Shown in pieces: positions 24,856-36,800 of a stretch of DNA of 64,000 nucleotides. The notes under the pieces are model-generated. The model was not told the origin of the DNA, did no database searches, and saw only the letters and a list, made by a program, of their open reading frames with translations. The position numbers and the translations under genes were made by a program. The first letter of the stretch is position 1. The number at the start of each line of letters is the position of its first letter. The DNA is from Pardosa pseudoannulata (Eukaryota; Arthropoda; Arachnida; Araneae; Lycosidae). The stretch spans positions 73,305,418 through 73,369,417 of the forward strand of contig CM063500.1 of the NCBI GenBank assembly GCA_032207245.1, in the 5' to 3' direction.

Positions 24856-25349
24856 TTAACCCATTAACGTGCACGCTCGAGTTAAACTCCAGCACGCTAA
24901 ACTGGCCTAACTGTGCACACTCGAGATAATTCGAGCGGCGTTGTACTTGTGTAGATATTGCACTGTGATAAAAAAGGAAAAGAGTCGTTACATGTGTAAT
25001 AGTTGCAATGTTGGGCTATGGGCTGCATCTTGTTTCAAAATAATCACACGCAAGAAAATTTTGATTAATTTTAAAAATACTAGTATTATTATGTTTTAAA
25101 AGTATAAAGTATTTTTACTGATAATGTTTATTCTGAACTGGGAATTGGAAAAAAGTCGATGAGCGTGTAACATTACAATATTACACTATTTTCTGCCATG
25201 TTATCAAAATCCAAAAATCTATAAAAATTTTCATTATTTTTGTAATTTTCTTGACAAGACAATGTTCTAAATTGTCTTTTTTACATTAGAAAAATTTATT
25301 TTTTTTTCGCCGGCCTTTTATAAAAGAAAACTGTGCATTAAGGGGTTAA
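24856..25349. mobile_element. piggyBac-type MITE, family P2
   Basis: TTAA at both ends (24856-24859, 25346-25349) with inverted termini TTAACCCATTAACGTGCAC and TTAACCCCTTAATGCACAG. TTAA duplication plus CCC-type ends fit piggyBac-related nonautonomous elements. Subterminal ctcgag-containing inverted motifs lie at the left. No ORF. Confidence 0.75.
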
Positions 25350-25528
25350 AAACAAGCACTGCTCATGAAAGGTCTGTGCATAATTTGTCTATCATGCTGG
25401 TAATACTGTTTTTTATTTATTTATTTTTTATTTTTTTTATTAAACTTTGATAGTTTTTAGTTTTATGGAAACGAATACCGGAAAGATTGAATCATAACCG
25501 AAAGTGATAAAAATTATGTATATATATA

Positions 25529-25902
25529 TAAATAATATTAAAATCCCTTATTTACGTATTTTAATATTAATTCAATAACTTTTGTTCATAAAGTAAGTTC
25601 GGGGTTTGCTCAATAATTCTGATTTTTCCCTCCAGACACACTATAGACTTAATTCAGCCTCTGTCTGTACTACTTTAGGCAATAGTTAGAGCGTTCTCTA
25701 TAAACATGGGTATTTTTTATCACGTGATCAATTTTGCTTAGGGATTATTCGTAGTCTTTTTACCATAGAAATCACTACTTAAAAAGTGTGTGCGGGATCA
25801 CACTGTCTATGCGCACTATGTTGTAAAAGTGTTTGCCTGTTGTATGGTTTCATATATCTTACCAGAAATAAAATGTGCTATGCTTTGGAATGAGTCTGGC
25901 TC

Positions 25903-25908
<6 letters not shown>
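25529..25908 (+). mobile_element. Solo-LTR-like segment, family 1 copy B, in TA microsatellite
   Basis: Collinear with 8263-8647 over its length, including the cacgtgat block and the AATAAA near the right end. It is preceded by a short TA tract and followed by about 80 bp of (TA)n. Confidence 0.65.

Positions 25909-25987
<79 letters not shown>
25909..25987. repeat. TA microsatellite
   Basis: About 80 bp of TA directly following LTR-like copy B. Confidence 0.95.
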
Positions 25988-25989
<2 letters not shown>

Positions 25990-26142
25990 TGGCTATTTTA
26001 GTTCGGAATACGGTTATTCTAATATCATATAACTGTTGTACTATGTTAAGAGGTATATTTAAAGTTATTTTGCTGCTAACTCCTTATAATTAATCCACAT
26101 AGCAACCTGTATCACTTCATAATATTGTTGTTGTTGTCTTAT

Positions 26143-26455
26143 GCCACTTGGTCAAACAAAGCACGATTAAGCCATAAGTTACTGGTATTAAGACAGAGCG
26201 GTGCGCCTTTCGTTTTTAACGAGCATCTCAAGGGTGAAAGTACGACTTCTTGCTCAAGTGTGTTCTCGTAATTTAGAAGTAGGAACAAAGCAGAAGACCC
26301 ATAGGTTTGGCTTGCCACCCCAAGAGGTATTGAATGAGAATTTGGCGGACAATGTGACCACGAACCTATTTTACGTACCCCAATCATCTTTAAAGAACAC
26401 GGCGGATCTTAGGCCGGCTCCGGCCCCGAAACCGCAACCCTCTAGTTACGATATA
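26143..26455 (-). mobile_element. tRNA-derived SINE (family B)
   Basis: Minus-strand copy related to 34839-35108: the blocks around 'cctaagatccgccgtgttc' and 'ctatgggtcttctgctt' align. The tRNA-like head is truncated next to a short TA run. Confidence 0.65.
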
Positions 26456-26467
26456 TATATCTGCAAC

Positions 26468-26735
26468 ATAGCGTGGCCTGCTATGCTAGGAGGATGCAAC
26501 AGAGTCGACGAGATGTAGTCATCACCGAAAAAGAATACGATTTTTCAGGAGAAGTTTTGTAGCATCTTTATTAGGCAACGTACAGAGCAAAAATCCAACA
26601 AAGGATGGTCGCACAGCCTTATATAACCTTGGGGACTCTACCCGCTTGAGAAAGGAATTTGTTAACTCTGCAAATTATAAGTGCTTGAAGTGCTCTTAAC
26701 CATCAAAATAGGTTGGCGAGTTAAGCTCGCCAACA
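26468..26735 (-). mobile_element. Possible LTR-like segment
   Basis: On the minus strand it begins TGTTGGCGAGC and carries TATATAAGG and then AATAAAG about 45 bp later. It ends near a TGTTGCA next to a short TA run. It starts with a small inverted repeat (GTTGGCGAG...CTCGCCAAC). Only one copy is seen, so the call is tentative. Confidence 0.35.
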
Positions 26736-26933
26736 TGAAGGAAACAAAAGAGCTTAACGCCGAATGGCCACTAAAAAGATAAAGAAATTGCGGATTTGGT
26801 GGTTTTTTAATAGGAGTTAGTAATTTTAGTTTAGGATTAAAGTATTAAATTTTTACATTACGTATATATATATGAGTTTTAAAAATGGGGGTTAAGAATT
26901 AAGCGTTATAATTAAAAATAGTTACGTTATTTT

Positions 26934-27005
26934 AATAAAGCTCTTTAGCTGAAACGGTATCATTTTTATGGCCATGACTGCAACCATCGAGAAGTCCGTC
27001 TCATT

Positions 27006-27008
<3 letters not shown>
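26934..27008 (+). mobile_element. LTR-like segment, family 3, 3' fragment
   Basis: Matches the last ~75 bp of the segments at 50371-50766 and 62783-63261, ending TCATTACA directly against (CA)n(TA)n. Confidence 0.6.

Positions 27009-27078
<70 letters not shown>
27009..27078. repeat. CA/TA microsatellite
   Basis: (CA)n followed by (TA)n, abutting the TTACA end of the family 3 LTR-like fragment. Confidence 0.95.
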
Positions 27079-27081
<3 letters not shown>

Positions 27082-27915
27082 GACGGGGAGAAGAACTATG
27101 CCAAGCAGGCAGAGATGGAATATGTTACAAAAAATATCAGACACCAAATCATTTCCCGATAAATTCATCAATGAAAATCCTTATTGTAATAATGCCATAA
27201 ATTTTGTTTCACATTTATCTGTGTTTGTTTAAATAATACGAATATCGCAAGGGGGTGTTCGAATGGTATCTTATCATGCGGAAACAAAGATAGGAGTTTT
27301 AAAATTGATATTTTCTTATATAGTAAAAACAACTGATAAATCAGTTCCGAGTGCTACTAAATTTAAAAATTTATCTTCTACGACGGTTACTACGCGACGA
27401 AACCTTTTAAAGGAGAAAACTGAATCAGTAACAGAAGGTTGTCCATAAAAATTAACTCGATGTGATCTGAGATTATTTCGGAGTTTTATTTTAAACAGTT
27501 TTATTTACAGTTTTATTACAGTTTTATTTTAAACTTTGCGAAGAGTTTTGATGTCAGCCAATTTACATAGGCGTTTCGCAGTCTTTATGATGGTAAAAAA
27601 CGAGAAGTTAACAAAGAATTCTAAATAGCAAGTAAAATTAACTGTATATAACACTTGTTAAGATACCTGCCAGTTGAATTTAAAATTGAAATATATTTGT
27701 AGTAATTTAGTGGTAACACACTTATAATTCTATTTGTAGTTTCTTGGAGTGTCATTTCCACCATTTTAAAGTGATGTTTCTTTTTTCTGGATAAATTTTT
27801 CATAAACCACTTAAGTTGTGACATATTTTTTAAAATTATTTTAGAGTAAAGAATGTAGAGTAAATCATAATGCATATAATAGAGAATTAAACAAAGTAAG
27901 CACAAACATAAATAA
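27079..27915. other. Intergenic sequence downstream of CAPSL
   Basis: AT-rich. Small ORFs here have no recognisable domain. I see no repeat ends. Confidence 0.4.
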
Positions 27916-27921
27916 TTTATT
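27916..27921 (-). terminator. CAPSL: CAPSL poly(A) signal AATAAA
   Basis: AATAAA on the minus strand, 66 nt beyond the CAPSL stop codon, consistent with a short 3' UTR ending near 27890-27905. Confidence 0.7.
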
Positions 27922-27986
27922 CAATAATTTGATTCTCAATTAAGCATCTATGTGAAATTCAGGCACAAGAGAATAGCACAGATGTT

Positions 27987-28088
27987 TTACAGCTGCCAGG
28001 CTTTTTCCATCATTGTTACAAAATATTCATCCAAATCGATATTCGAACTGACACCCGTGTAGTAATCGATGAATTCTTGCTTTGTCAC
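27987..28088 (-). CDS. CAPSL: CAPSL terminal exon
   Basis: Acceptor atttag, 102 nt including TAA at 27987-27989. Encodes [20 protein letters not shown] and the final MMEKAWQL, the calcyphosin C-terminus. Confidence 0.95.
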   Translation of the reverse strand: MTKQEFIDYYTGVSSNIDLDEYFVTMMEKAWQL

Positions 28089-29102
28089 CTAAATTAATGA
28101 ATAATATGTATTAGGTCTTGAATTATAAATGGCATGGAAGATCAATACAGAAATTACTCAGAAAAGAACTTATGGTTTATACTTTCTTAGTTTCGTGAAG
28201 ACATTCGAAAAATGGAAAAAAACAGAGAGTTTCGAACCGTAATATTTTTTATTCTGGTTTAACTAAATAAAAATTTAGCATTCATTTTTTAAATTTAGAA
28301 TCATTTTTATTAAATTTAGATTATTTAGCAGTCCTGCATGAATAATTTTATTTTGTGTATATTCTTATTTGCTCTAAAAACATTTTGTCATAAACAATAT
28401 CGTTCTATCAATATTAAGAATATTTTATTATTTATTTTAACTGGTACAGTATGTAAATTGATCCAATGAACTAGTATGTACAATACGAGAAGTGAGCAAA
28501 GAACAGCAAGCATTGGCTTTGTTTCAGTAGAAGATTGTTCGGTCGCCTTAGCTTGGAGCCGTATCCCTCGTTTTGAGAATGCAAGTTTCGATCAGGGTAT
28601 GCATTTACTTTGAAAAATTCATTTACGCCATTTACATTTACCCAATCGTACTTAAATATTTTCTTTACTTCTCTTTAGATCAAAACAAATCAAAACAAGT
28701 TTATAATTGTTTAGTTGTGTTTATAATATCCCTAATATCAACTTCCTTCTTTTTTCATACTTTCGAAATTCGTATTTATATTTGAAACTCACCAGAAAAT
28801 TGTTTATGTCGTTAATTGTGAGTAAAATTTGGTATATTTAAGTATTCAAATAATTATATGCAAAAGAATGGCAACGAGAAGGTAAATATTTATCAGTACA
28901 TTGTAAAAAATATAATAAAGACCATTTCAGACAATTAAAGATGTAGATTAATATTGTGAAATAATCAAACTAGAATATTTTTTTAAAATGAAATATACTG
29001 CTTGCAAACTATTCATACGAATCAAATTAAAAATCCAAGTATGAGAACATTTAAAACTTTTTTTAAAACTTGAAATATAATTCGCAAATCTGCTTTGAGT
29101 AT

Positions 29103-29134
<32 letters not shown>

Positions 29135-32100
29135 TATGTGTGTGTGTGTGTAAGGTCTAAAAAGGGGGTAGTTGGTAATTACGTGAGTTATAAACGATTT
29201 TAAAAGGGAACTCTTTTATAATAATAAAATAAATGAAAAAGACCTACGCCTGCGTAACTTTTAGGAGTAATGTGGTCGAGCACAGAGATATTTCACAGGA
29301 AATTGATAACTAATCAAGCGAGAATAATCAGAGCGTGGATATGGAGCTGTCAACACACTCCACGCTTAGCTTCGCCACGAATAAATGAAAATGGCGCAAG
29401 CGAAGCCTGAAACGGAAACTCCATATTAAATAAAGAAGTGTTTTTACTAAGAAGGACTAATTATTCCATTTGCCTTAACACTGGGTCAAGTCATATATAT
29501 GCAAATTAAGTTATTATTTTTGGAATTATGGTCGTTTGCTGTATAGGTTTTTTAATGCTTAATATTCAGCTGAATGAGTTTAAAATTAGTTTAGTTTTAA
29601 CAAAAGCTATAAGTTATAAACATAAGGTCATATTCTATCGGAGAAATTTACTCTTAATAAAAATTAATAACAGTGATATATTTTATTCTTAATCAGTAGC
29701 AGTAATTACCTTTCCGTCTCCCTTGTTGGGCGTGTCGAAGCTATTCAGGAATTCTTCCAGGACCTGATCTTCAGTCTTTTTACCATCAATGACGTCGGGA
29801 TGTTCTTTCGCACTGTAAACGCCTTTCAGGTCATCGATTGTGACACTTCCATCACCTGTTTTGTCCATTTTCGCGAAAGCGCGGTCGATGATATCCAGTC
29901 GGTCTTGCGAAAGTGGAGGCTGAAAAGAAACAGAAGGAATTTGAAAATTAAAATTATTGTTAATGAAAGATTTAAAAATGAACTTGGTACAGATGCATTA
30001 TAGACGCCGTGTTTCTTTGTCGCCAAATTTTGCTATCATTTGGAGATTTTATGGGGCGACAAGTGGGTTGGTGTGTTTGCCCTGACATTGGTGGAGGTGT
30101 ATGGCAGCTCTAATGTGTTCTTGCACCCCATTGGTGAACATGATTTCTGACGTCCGTACCTGGCACTATTAGAGAAATTTGCATCTTAGCTGTTCTTTTG
30201 GTTCACAGTCGCCTAGGTCAGGTTGTATTTTTTTTTTGTTCTTATCATTTTCTGGGATTTAGTTAATTTAGTTATGACAGGTGAAGGTATTTCGGTTCTT
30301 ACTATTTTTGAAATTGTTAAAATGTATCAGGATATTCTAAATCAAACAAGAGGCTTTGGTTTGGAACATTTTTGTTTTGTTCTTATTTTTTGAGATTTAG
30401 TAATTTAAGTATGGCGAGTGTAGTTATTTCAGTTCTTACCTTTTTGAAATTGTTAAAAAATATCAGGAGAATTCTTAGGTGTGAGGTGGGTGTTACATTT
30501 CATTCTAAACTCCAAGTGTGTGGGAACTACGGTATTCGGAATCTGAGGGTTATTTTTTATTATTTGGTAAAAAAAGAATTATTTTAAAGTTTTTTAAGGG
30601 AGGTAGGAGTGTTGAAGAATGTGGCGCTACCCTTTCCAATTTTCATCTGTTATTAAATTTATTTTGCATTTCTTTTATTAAAGGGGGAACCCCCTCATAT
30701 GTTAGATTTTTTAATAATATTAGTGCTTATTAAAATGCTATATATTATGTTTCTTATATTGATATATATCATAATTATTACTAATCTGTTATTTATTTTT
30801 TAAATAACGTAAAAAATGATAATTATTATGCTAATTTTATTTTAATGCTTTAAATTGTTAATTATTTTCCTTTTAAAGTTTAGTTTTGTTAATGTTGTGT
30901 TTCAAATATACCATGTGACCGCCACCATGTTTGTGATCTTTTAGAAAACGCGTACAGCCGCTATGTTTTTCTACTTGGCGATTTTTTAAATCACGCGTTT
31001 TTCTGTTGGTCGCCAAAAAAACATGGCGAACGGGACCGGCGTCTGTAATGTATGTGTTCCATGAACTTATTTAATCTTTAACTTAAATAAATTCGCTTTT
31101 AAATTTTTAAATTTAATCACCAATTTATACATTTTACATGTACATTTATTTATTACAAACCGTACAGAAACTAAAATTAGCTTCTTACTCATCACGATAG
31201 ATGGCGCCAGTAGAAAGAGTAAATGATTTTTCATAATTCGGTTAGGGAATTATTCTGTGTGATATGTATGGCGGTGAATTGTCGATTGTGATTTTGAAAT
31301 CAAAAGGACTTATGTTAAAAGCAAATGGTGTGTTGGGTTGGCTCAACTTCTTTAGCAATTTGACTAGGAAGTTGTGGAGTTTATATAAGAATCTGATATT
31401 GATAACATTTAAGAAAAATGCAAAATCGTTAATGTCAGTGTTTATGTTTGTCAATAAATTAAATTTAGGTATTTTGATCTTTTTCAAAAAACAAAAAAAT
31501 AAATAAGAAATACTATTTTACTAAATTCAATAGATAAAAAGGAAATTAATAAATTATATTAATTTTCTTATTTCAACCCTATTTTTATATAATTAGTTCG
31601 AAATTATTCTCAATTATTAAATAGCTCATTTTACGAAATTTAAAACTTTAACTGTAATAAATTTAAAAAAAAAATAGTTTTTGAAATCTCAATTTTGAAA
31701 AAAACCTATAAATTGGAAACTTGACAAAGACAAATCTCACACACATTCACTTATATGTAATTAAATTTAAATGAATGTGTTATTTGTTTGGTATTTATGT
31801 AACATGCTATTTATTATTTATTAGTTGGTATTAATGTAACATTAGTGGGTACTACATTGCTCATTCAAGGATATAAAAAATAAATATTTTTGTTCATTAT
31901 ATCAAATTTTTAATTATTTTGATATTTTAAAACCAAATTGTATTTTGATACTCATTAGGAGTATACATATATAAGAAAACCTGTAGTTTTATTGAAGTAT
32001 CATTTACAAAAAACAGTGTTCCCGTCCGAATATAATTTCTGGCTACGGCCCTGACTGACACAATTCCTGTATACATAAAATGCCCCTTTGCTCAGCAAAT

Positions 32101-33862
32101 AGTGCTCTCACTTAATTTTAAAACCACTCTTTTTGATAAATGCGTCCTGCTCCTTTTTAAAAGAAATGGGAACTCTAGGCTAGCTATTTTCTATCATACG
32201 CCAAAACAGGAAAAATTTTACCAAATCGACCCAGTTCGTTTTGCAAACAAATTGAGAAACCCAGAAATTTCTTCAAGGCTTCGTTGCGAGAATTTTACCG
32301 TTTCGCAAAAGCTTTCAGTTTGGCAAAACGATGAATAACCGGAAATGAGAAAAAGGGAAAAAAAAAACTCCAGAAGTAACCAGACTGTATCATCATTCCT
32401 TTCCTTTTTGCTTTTGATATATCGCAAATCCATCCACGCGTGTTCAACTTCTTTTTTCTTCTTTACTCGCACAACAATCCTTTGCAAAACATGGCTGCCC
32501 CAACTACGCGCTTCTTCCAACGTTTTCTCGAACAGAAGAAAGCGCACTGGAAGGCTAAAACCCGAGTGATATCACGCTGTTCGGCAGAGAAATCTTCTTG
32601 TGTAGCCTCCACACTATGGCCAATTGTTCACCACTGATCCACTGATTGAGCGATGATTCACGGGTTGCATCTACACACTGGGCCACTAAATGATCAGAGT
32701 GTGTGTGTGTGTGTGCATCCATAGAATCTACTGCGCACTTTGATAGCGCATGCTAGTTGTCTATGATCTTTGGAGAAAAAACACTTTCGAATCCATCTTC
32801 CGCCAAGGCCATTTTATTGTCTGCATCGTCGACCTCGATAAGTTATGCACACTCCAGACGGGTAATGGTGGACGGTGGTAATGGCTTGCAGTGGGCCATA
32901 CTGTGGAGGGGCCTTGACAGGAAACACCGTCTGTTTGAACAACACCTGTTGATGTTGCTGACTATGCTCTTTATTACTCATTATGAACCGTCCCATGTTA
33001 AATTTTCCACGTTCCTTACTGGAGAAACGTCCAACCGGACTAAGTGCTCCGACAACTACCTTCAAATGGTGAATGGGTGGCTATGTCCCGGCGTAGTGAC
33101 GTCACACCGAGGGAACTATAAATCACATCGGCTCTAAAGAATGATATAAACACTCATTCCCGCACGAGACTTCGACGTGAACGGGTGTCCATGGTTGGAA
33201 AAAAATCGTGTTTTTCCTATCTCTAAACTCTCTTCTGTGTAGTTTTTGTGTCATGAACTCACGAATCCACCATTATATTTTCTTTTTCCTATTTATTTGT
33301 TTTATTTTTCACTCGCTGCCATTCATGTTCAGAAAACCCGAAACTTAGAAAGAAACTCAGAGATGAAGGGCTCGGCCCACAGATTTCTGTTGACCCCATG
33401 GGTGATTCTAAGTAAGAAAATATTTTCTGAACATCCCACAAAATTTTCTAAAAAAGTATACGCTACTAATTTAAAATAAAAACTATATTAAGGTTAATTT
33501 CTGGGTGCCAAAACTAGAGCTGAATGATATCTGAATTTTAATGCAATTTATCGTTTACCAAATATCAGTATATTAATATGTTCTAATATATATATCACCT
33601 TATTATAGTGTTGCAAATATAATTGTGTTCTGTATAAAATAATACAAACACATATATCAATGTATGTGTTGGTTATCTAGGAAGCAAAAATGCAATTTCT
33701 TAATCTGAATACATAAATTTAAATTTTAACATATTGCTTTAAAAAAGAAAATCACATAACATATTATTACTGTTCTTTGGTAGAAAAAAGATTTGTGGAC
33801 GAGTCAAAAAAGAAAAAGGGTGAGAAAAGCTACAAAACTTTCTAATTATAATCAAAATTCAT

Positions 33863-33893
<31 letters not shown>

Positions 33894-36800
33894 CAAACGG
33901 AAGATGGTTTTTAAAAAATTCAGTTAAATCTCAATAGATCGAAAATTATTTAAATTTTTAACCAACTTTTCGTATTTTATATTGAAATATATAAACAAAT
34001 ATATAAATAGAAATATATAAATAACAACCATAAGATTTTTGTAAACAAAAAATATATTTTTTAGTGGATAAATTTGTAATAGTATCGTAAATATGGAAAA
34101 TCAAATAGAAATAGTAGTATATAGTTTTAATTTTTCCGAATTATGTTATATATAAACATTTTTACATTATAAAAAAATGAAAGACAAGAACATTCGTCTT
34201 CGTTTTCCTGTATATACCGTTATTTTTGTCCCACAACCAAACCATGTTGTTACACTAACCAGTACTATTTTTTATAGTACGTGTTCCGCGCTCAAGTATC
34301 AATCGTCAGAAAACGTACTAGTACGTGTCCGGCATACAATATGTTGAGAAAGTCATAAATCGAAATATTCGTGTTGGCATTCATGATTACAGCTAGTTCA
34401 CGTAACTCTGACTCAGCAGTTAGACACGAGAACGATGCTGTTTTTCTTAAAGATGTATTCATCAAGTCGCCTACGATACGGGTGTTTCCTCAGCGTTAAG
34501 CAATTTCGAGTTTTAAAGTGCAGTAAAACCGCAAGTTCGAATATTAAAAGAGGAAATGCGTTTTCATCTTTTTAGGTAGACGGTCAAATGGGATAGAAAT
34601 TCTCTTCATAGGAGGATTGGCAAAATTTCTTTACTGTTTACTATCTCGCATACGAAGTGTAAAGAAAATTTTAATAATGATTACAGAATTTCAATACGAA
34701 AACTGGTGTGGGTACCGTCACTTTAAACTCCTCATAACTAAGGGAAAGTTTTAATTTTTCTTTTTTAAGTCAGTAAGCTGGGAGCGGTATCATATACTAT
34801 TCTGCTACCCGGAAGTCAATAAGACCAATATCTAAGAGGGCCCCAACAGCTCAGTCGGCAAAGGCAACGCTCTCTTAACTGGAGGGTTTCGGGTTCGGCC
34901 TAAGATCCGTCGCATTCGTTAAAGGTGACTGGGGCACGTAAAATATGTTAGTGGTCACAATGTCCTCCAAGTTCTCAATCAATACCTATGGGGATAGCAG
35001 GCCAAGCCTATGGGTCTTCTGCTTGGTCCATGCTTAAAGTTACGAGGATTCACTGGAGCAAGAAGTCTTAGTTGCACCCTTGCGGTTTCTCTCATTCTCA
35101 CTTTTTCAGAGGAGAAGGCAGAGAGAAGAAAATGGATGCACGGAAACGTCTAGATCAGACATGCACAACCCGTGGCCCATGGGCCGCATGCGGCCTATTT
35201 AAAAACTTTTTGAGGTATAATTTAAGTTTTAACTGTATATAGTCAACTGTCTATATAGTTTTAGTAATTTTGACTATATAAAGTTGAAATATAGAATTTT
35301 GGTTGTTAATGTTTGCAATAATAAATATCACATATCATGTACGTTAAAACTTGATAGTAACCAGCGTAAACCTGGTCTTTGAGTAGGGTTGGACAGGTTC
35401 CGTTGAAATTTGAGTGTTCTAGAATATTCTGTGAATCTCTAGTAAAATACAAAAACAAGTCTCACTTAAATTTTAAAATAATACAAGTGGTAGTGCTTGT
35501 GAATAAACTACAATATATATTTATAGTTTAAATCCCTTATATAATAATAGCCTAAGTTATCTGTCCGTCTGTCCACCAATTTATGAAGCGGTTGGACCTG
35601 GAATGGATTCCCCGGCTAAGGGCAGGCGATTATATTTATCAATTTATCCACATAATAAATAAGTAAAAATTACAATTTTTCTAGCATTATGACGTCATTC
35701 CTTTAACCATCTCATATAATCATTTCTTATTTTAAATGATTTAAATATCTCGTGCATTATTTTCATACGTTTTATCACTGAACTTACATATTAAGCAAAT
35801 AATTTTCTTTTATATATTAAGTATATAAGTGATAATTTTAAATTTAATCATCGATTATTTTTTGTTGCAATGAAAATTTTATCACTTGTATGAACAACAA
35901 ATTATTTTCCTAAAAGTGTAGGAGTCTATTTCACGGACTAATAAACATCTAGCTTTTAAGTTATATATCTTTGAAAATTAAAAATTTTGTTTGCTTGTGT
36001 TTTTTATACATAACCACACGGTTTGACTAAATGAATTCAGCTAGATTCTAAACTGCATTCACAATGTAGGGAGACTTTAGAGGAGTATGAAGATAAACAC
36101 ATTATTGAGCGTGTACCAGATAATTCTCAGCCAAAACACAAACCATTTTATTACCTGCTTCATGGGGTACTTTACAATGCTGGAAAATTAAAAATTTTAC
36201 TGATCCCGACATATGATGGGCTATATGCTAGTATAATAATAATAATACCGGGTGGCCATAATTAAACTGACAGTGCTCAGTGTTCTGTAGCGCGATCTAT
36301 TTGCGAGAATGACGCCACATTTTGTAGGAAGATTAAACAAGACGGGGGACGAAAGATTCCGCGGAAAAACAAATTAGTTCCAAAAGTCACCAATAGGGGA
36401 ATATTTGGCGCTGTGAAATAGAAAATAGAATGTTAACAAATGCAAATCAATACGGAAATTACCTTTTATTTTGCATTCAAATGAGTTTCAATGTGGCTGC
36501 CGTTGTTGTGGACCACATTGCATTTTGTGCACAGTATGCACAACAGCAGAAAGTAACATGTCTGCAGGAATCTCCCGTACAGTTCGTGATATGTTATCCT
36601 TCAACGTTGCCAGGTCGACGACAGACGGACAGATAACTTAGGCTGTTATTATATAAGGGATGGAATGATTTCCTTTGAATTTGTATAAGTTTGCTATTTT
36701 ATGTTCTGTTAATCAGAATAAAATTTGGATGTTAATGGGGCCGTATATTATAATGTGAACATCTTATAATTTTGAGAAAAAAAATAGGTATAACTGTACA

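Noticed and set aside
29826..30026. 66-codon minus-strand ORF overlapping CAPSL exon 3
   Set aside because: It is a different frame from the spliced EF-hand reading frame and runs into the intron.
32757..33137. 126-codon plus-strand ORF
   Set aside because: No ATG at its start, no recognisable domain, and an equally open frame exists on the other strand; kept only as part of the GC-richer block.
34839..34915. Possible tRNA-Lys gene
   Set aside because: The head is tRNA-Lys-like but the stems are degraded and a SINE body found in three other copies follows.
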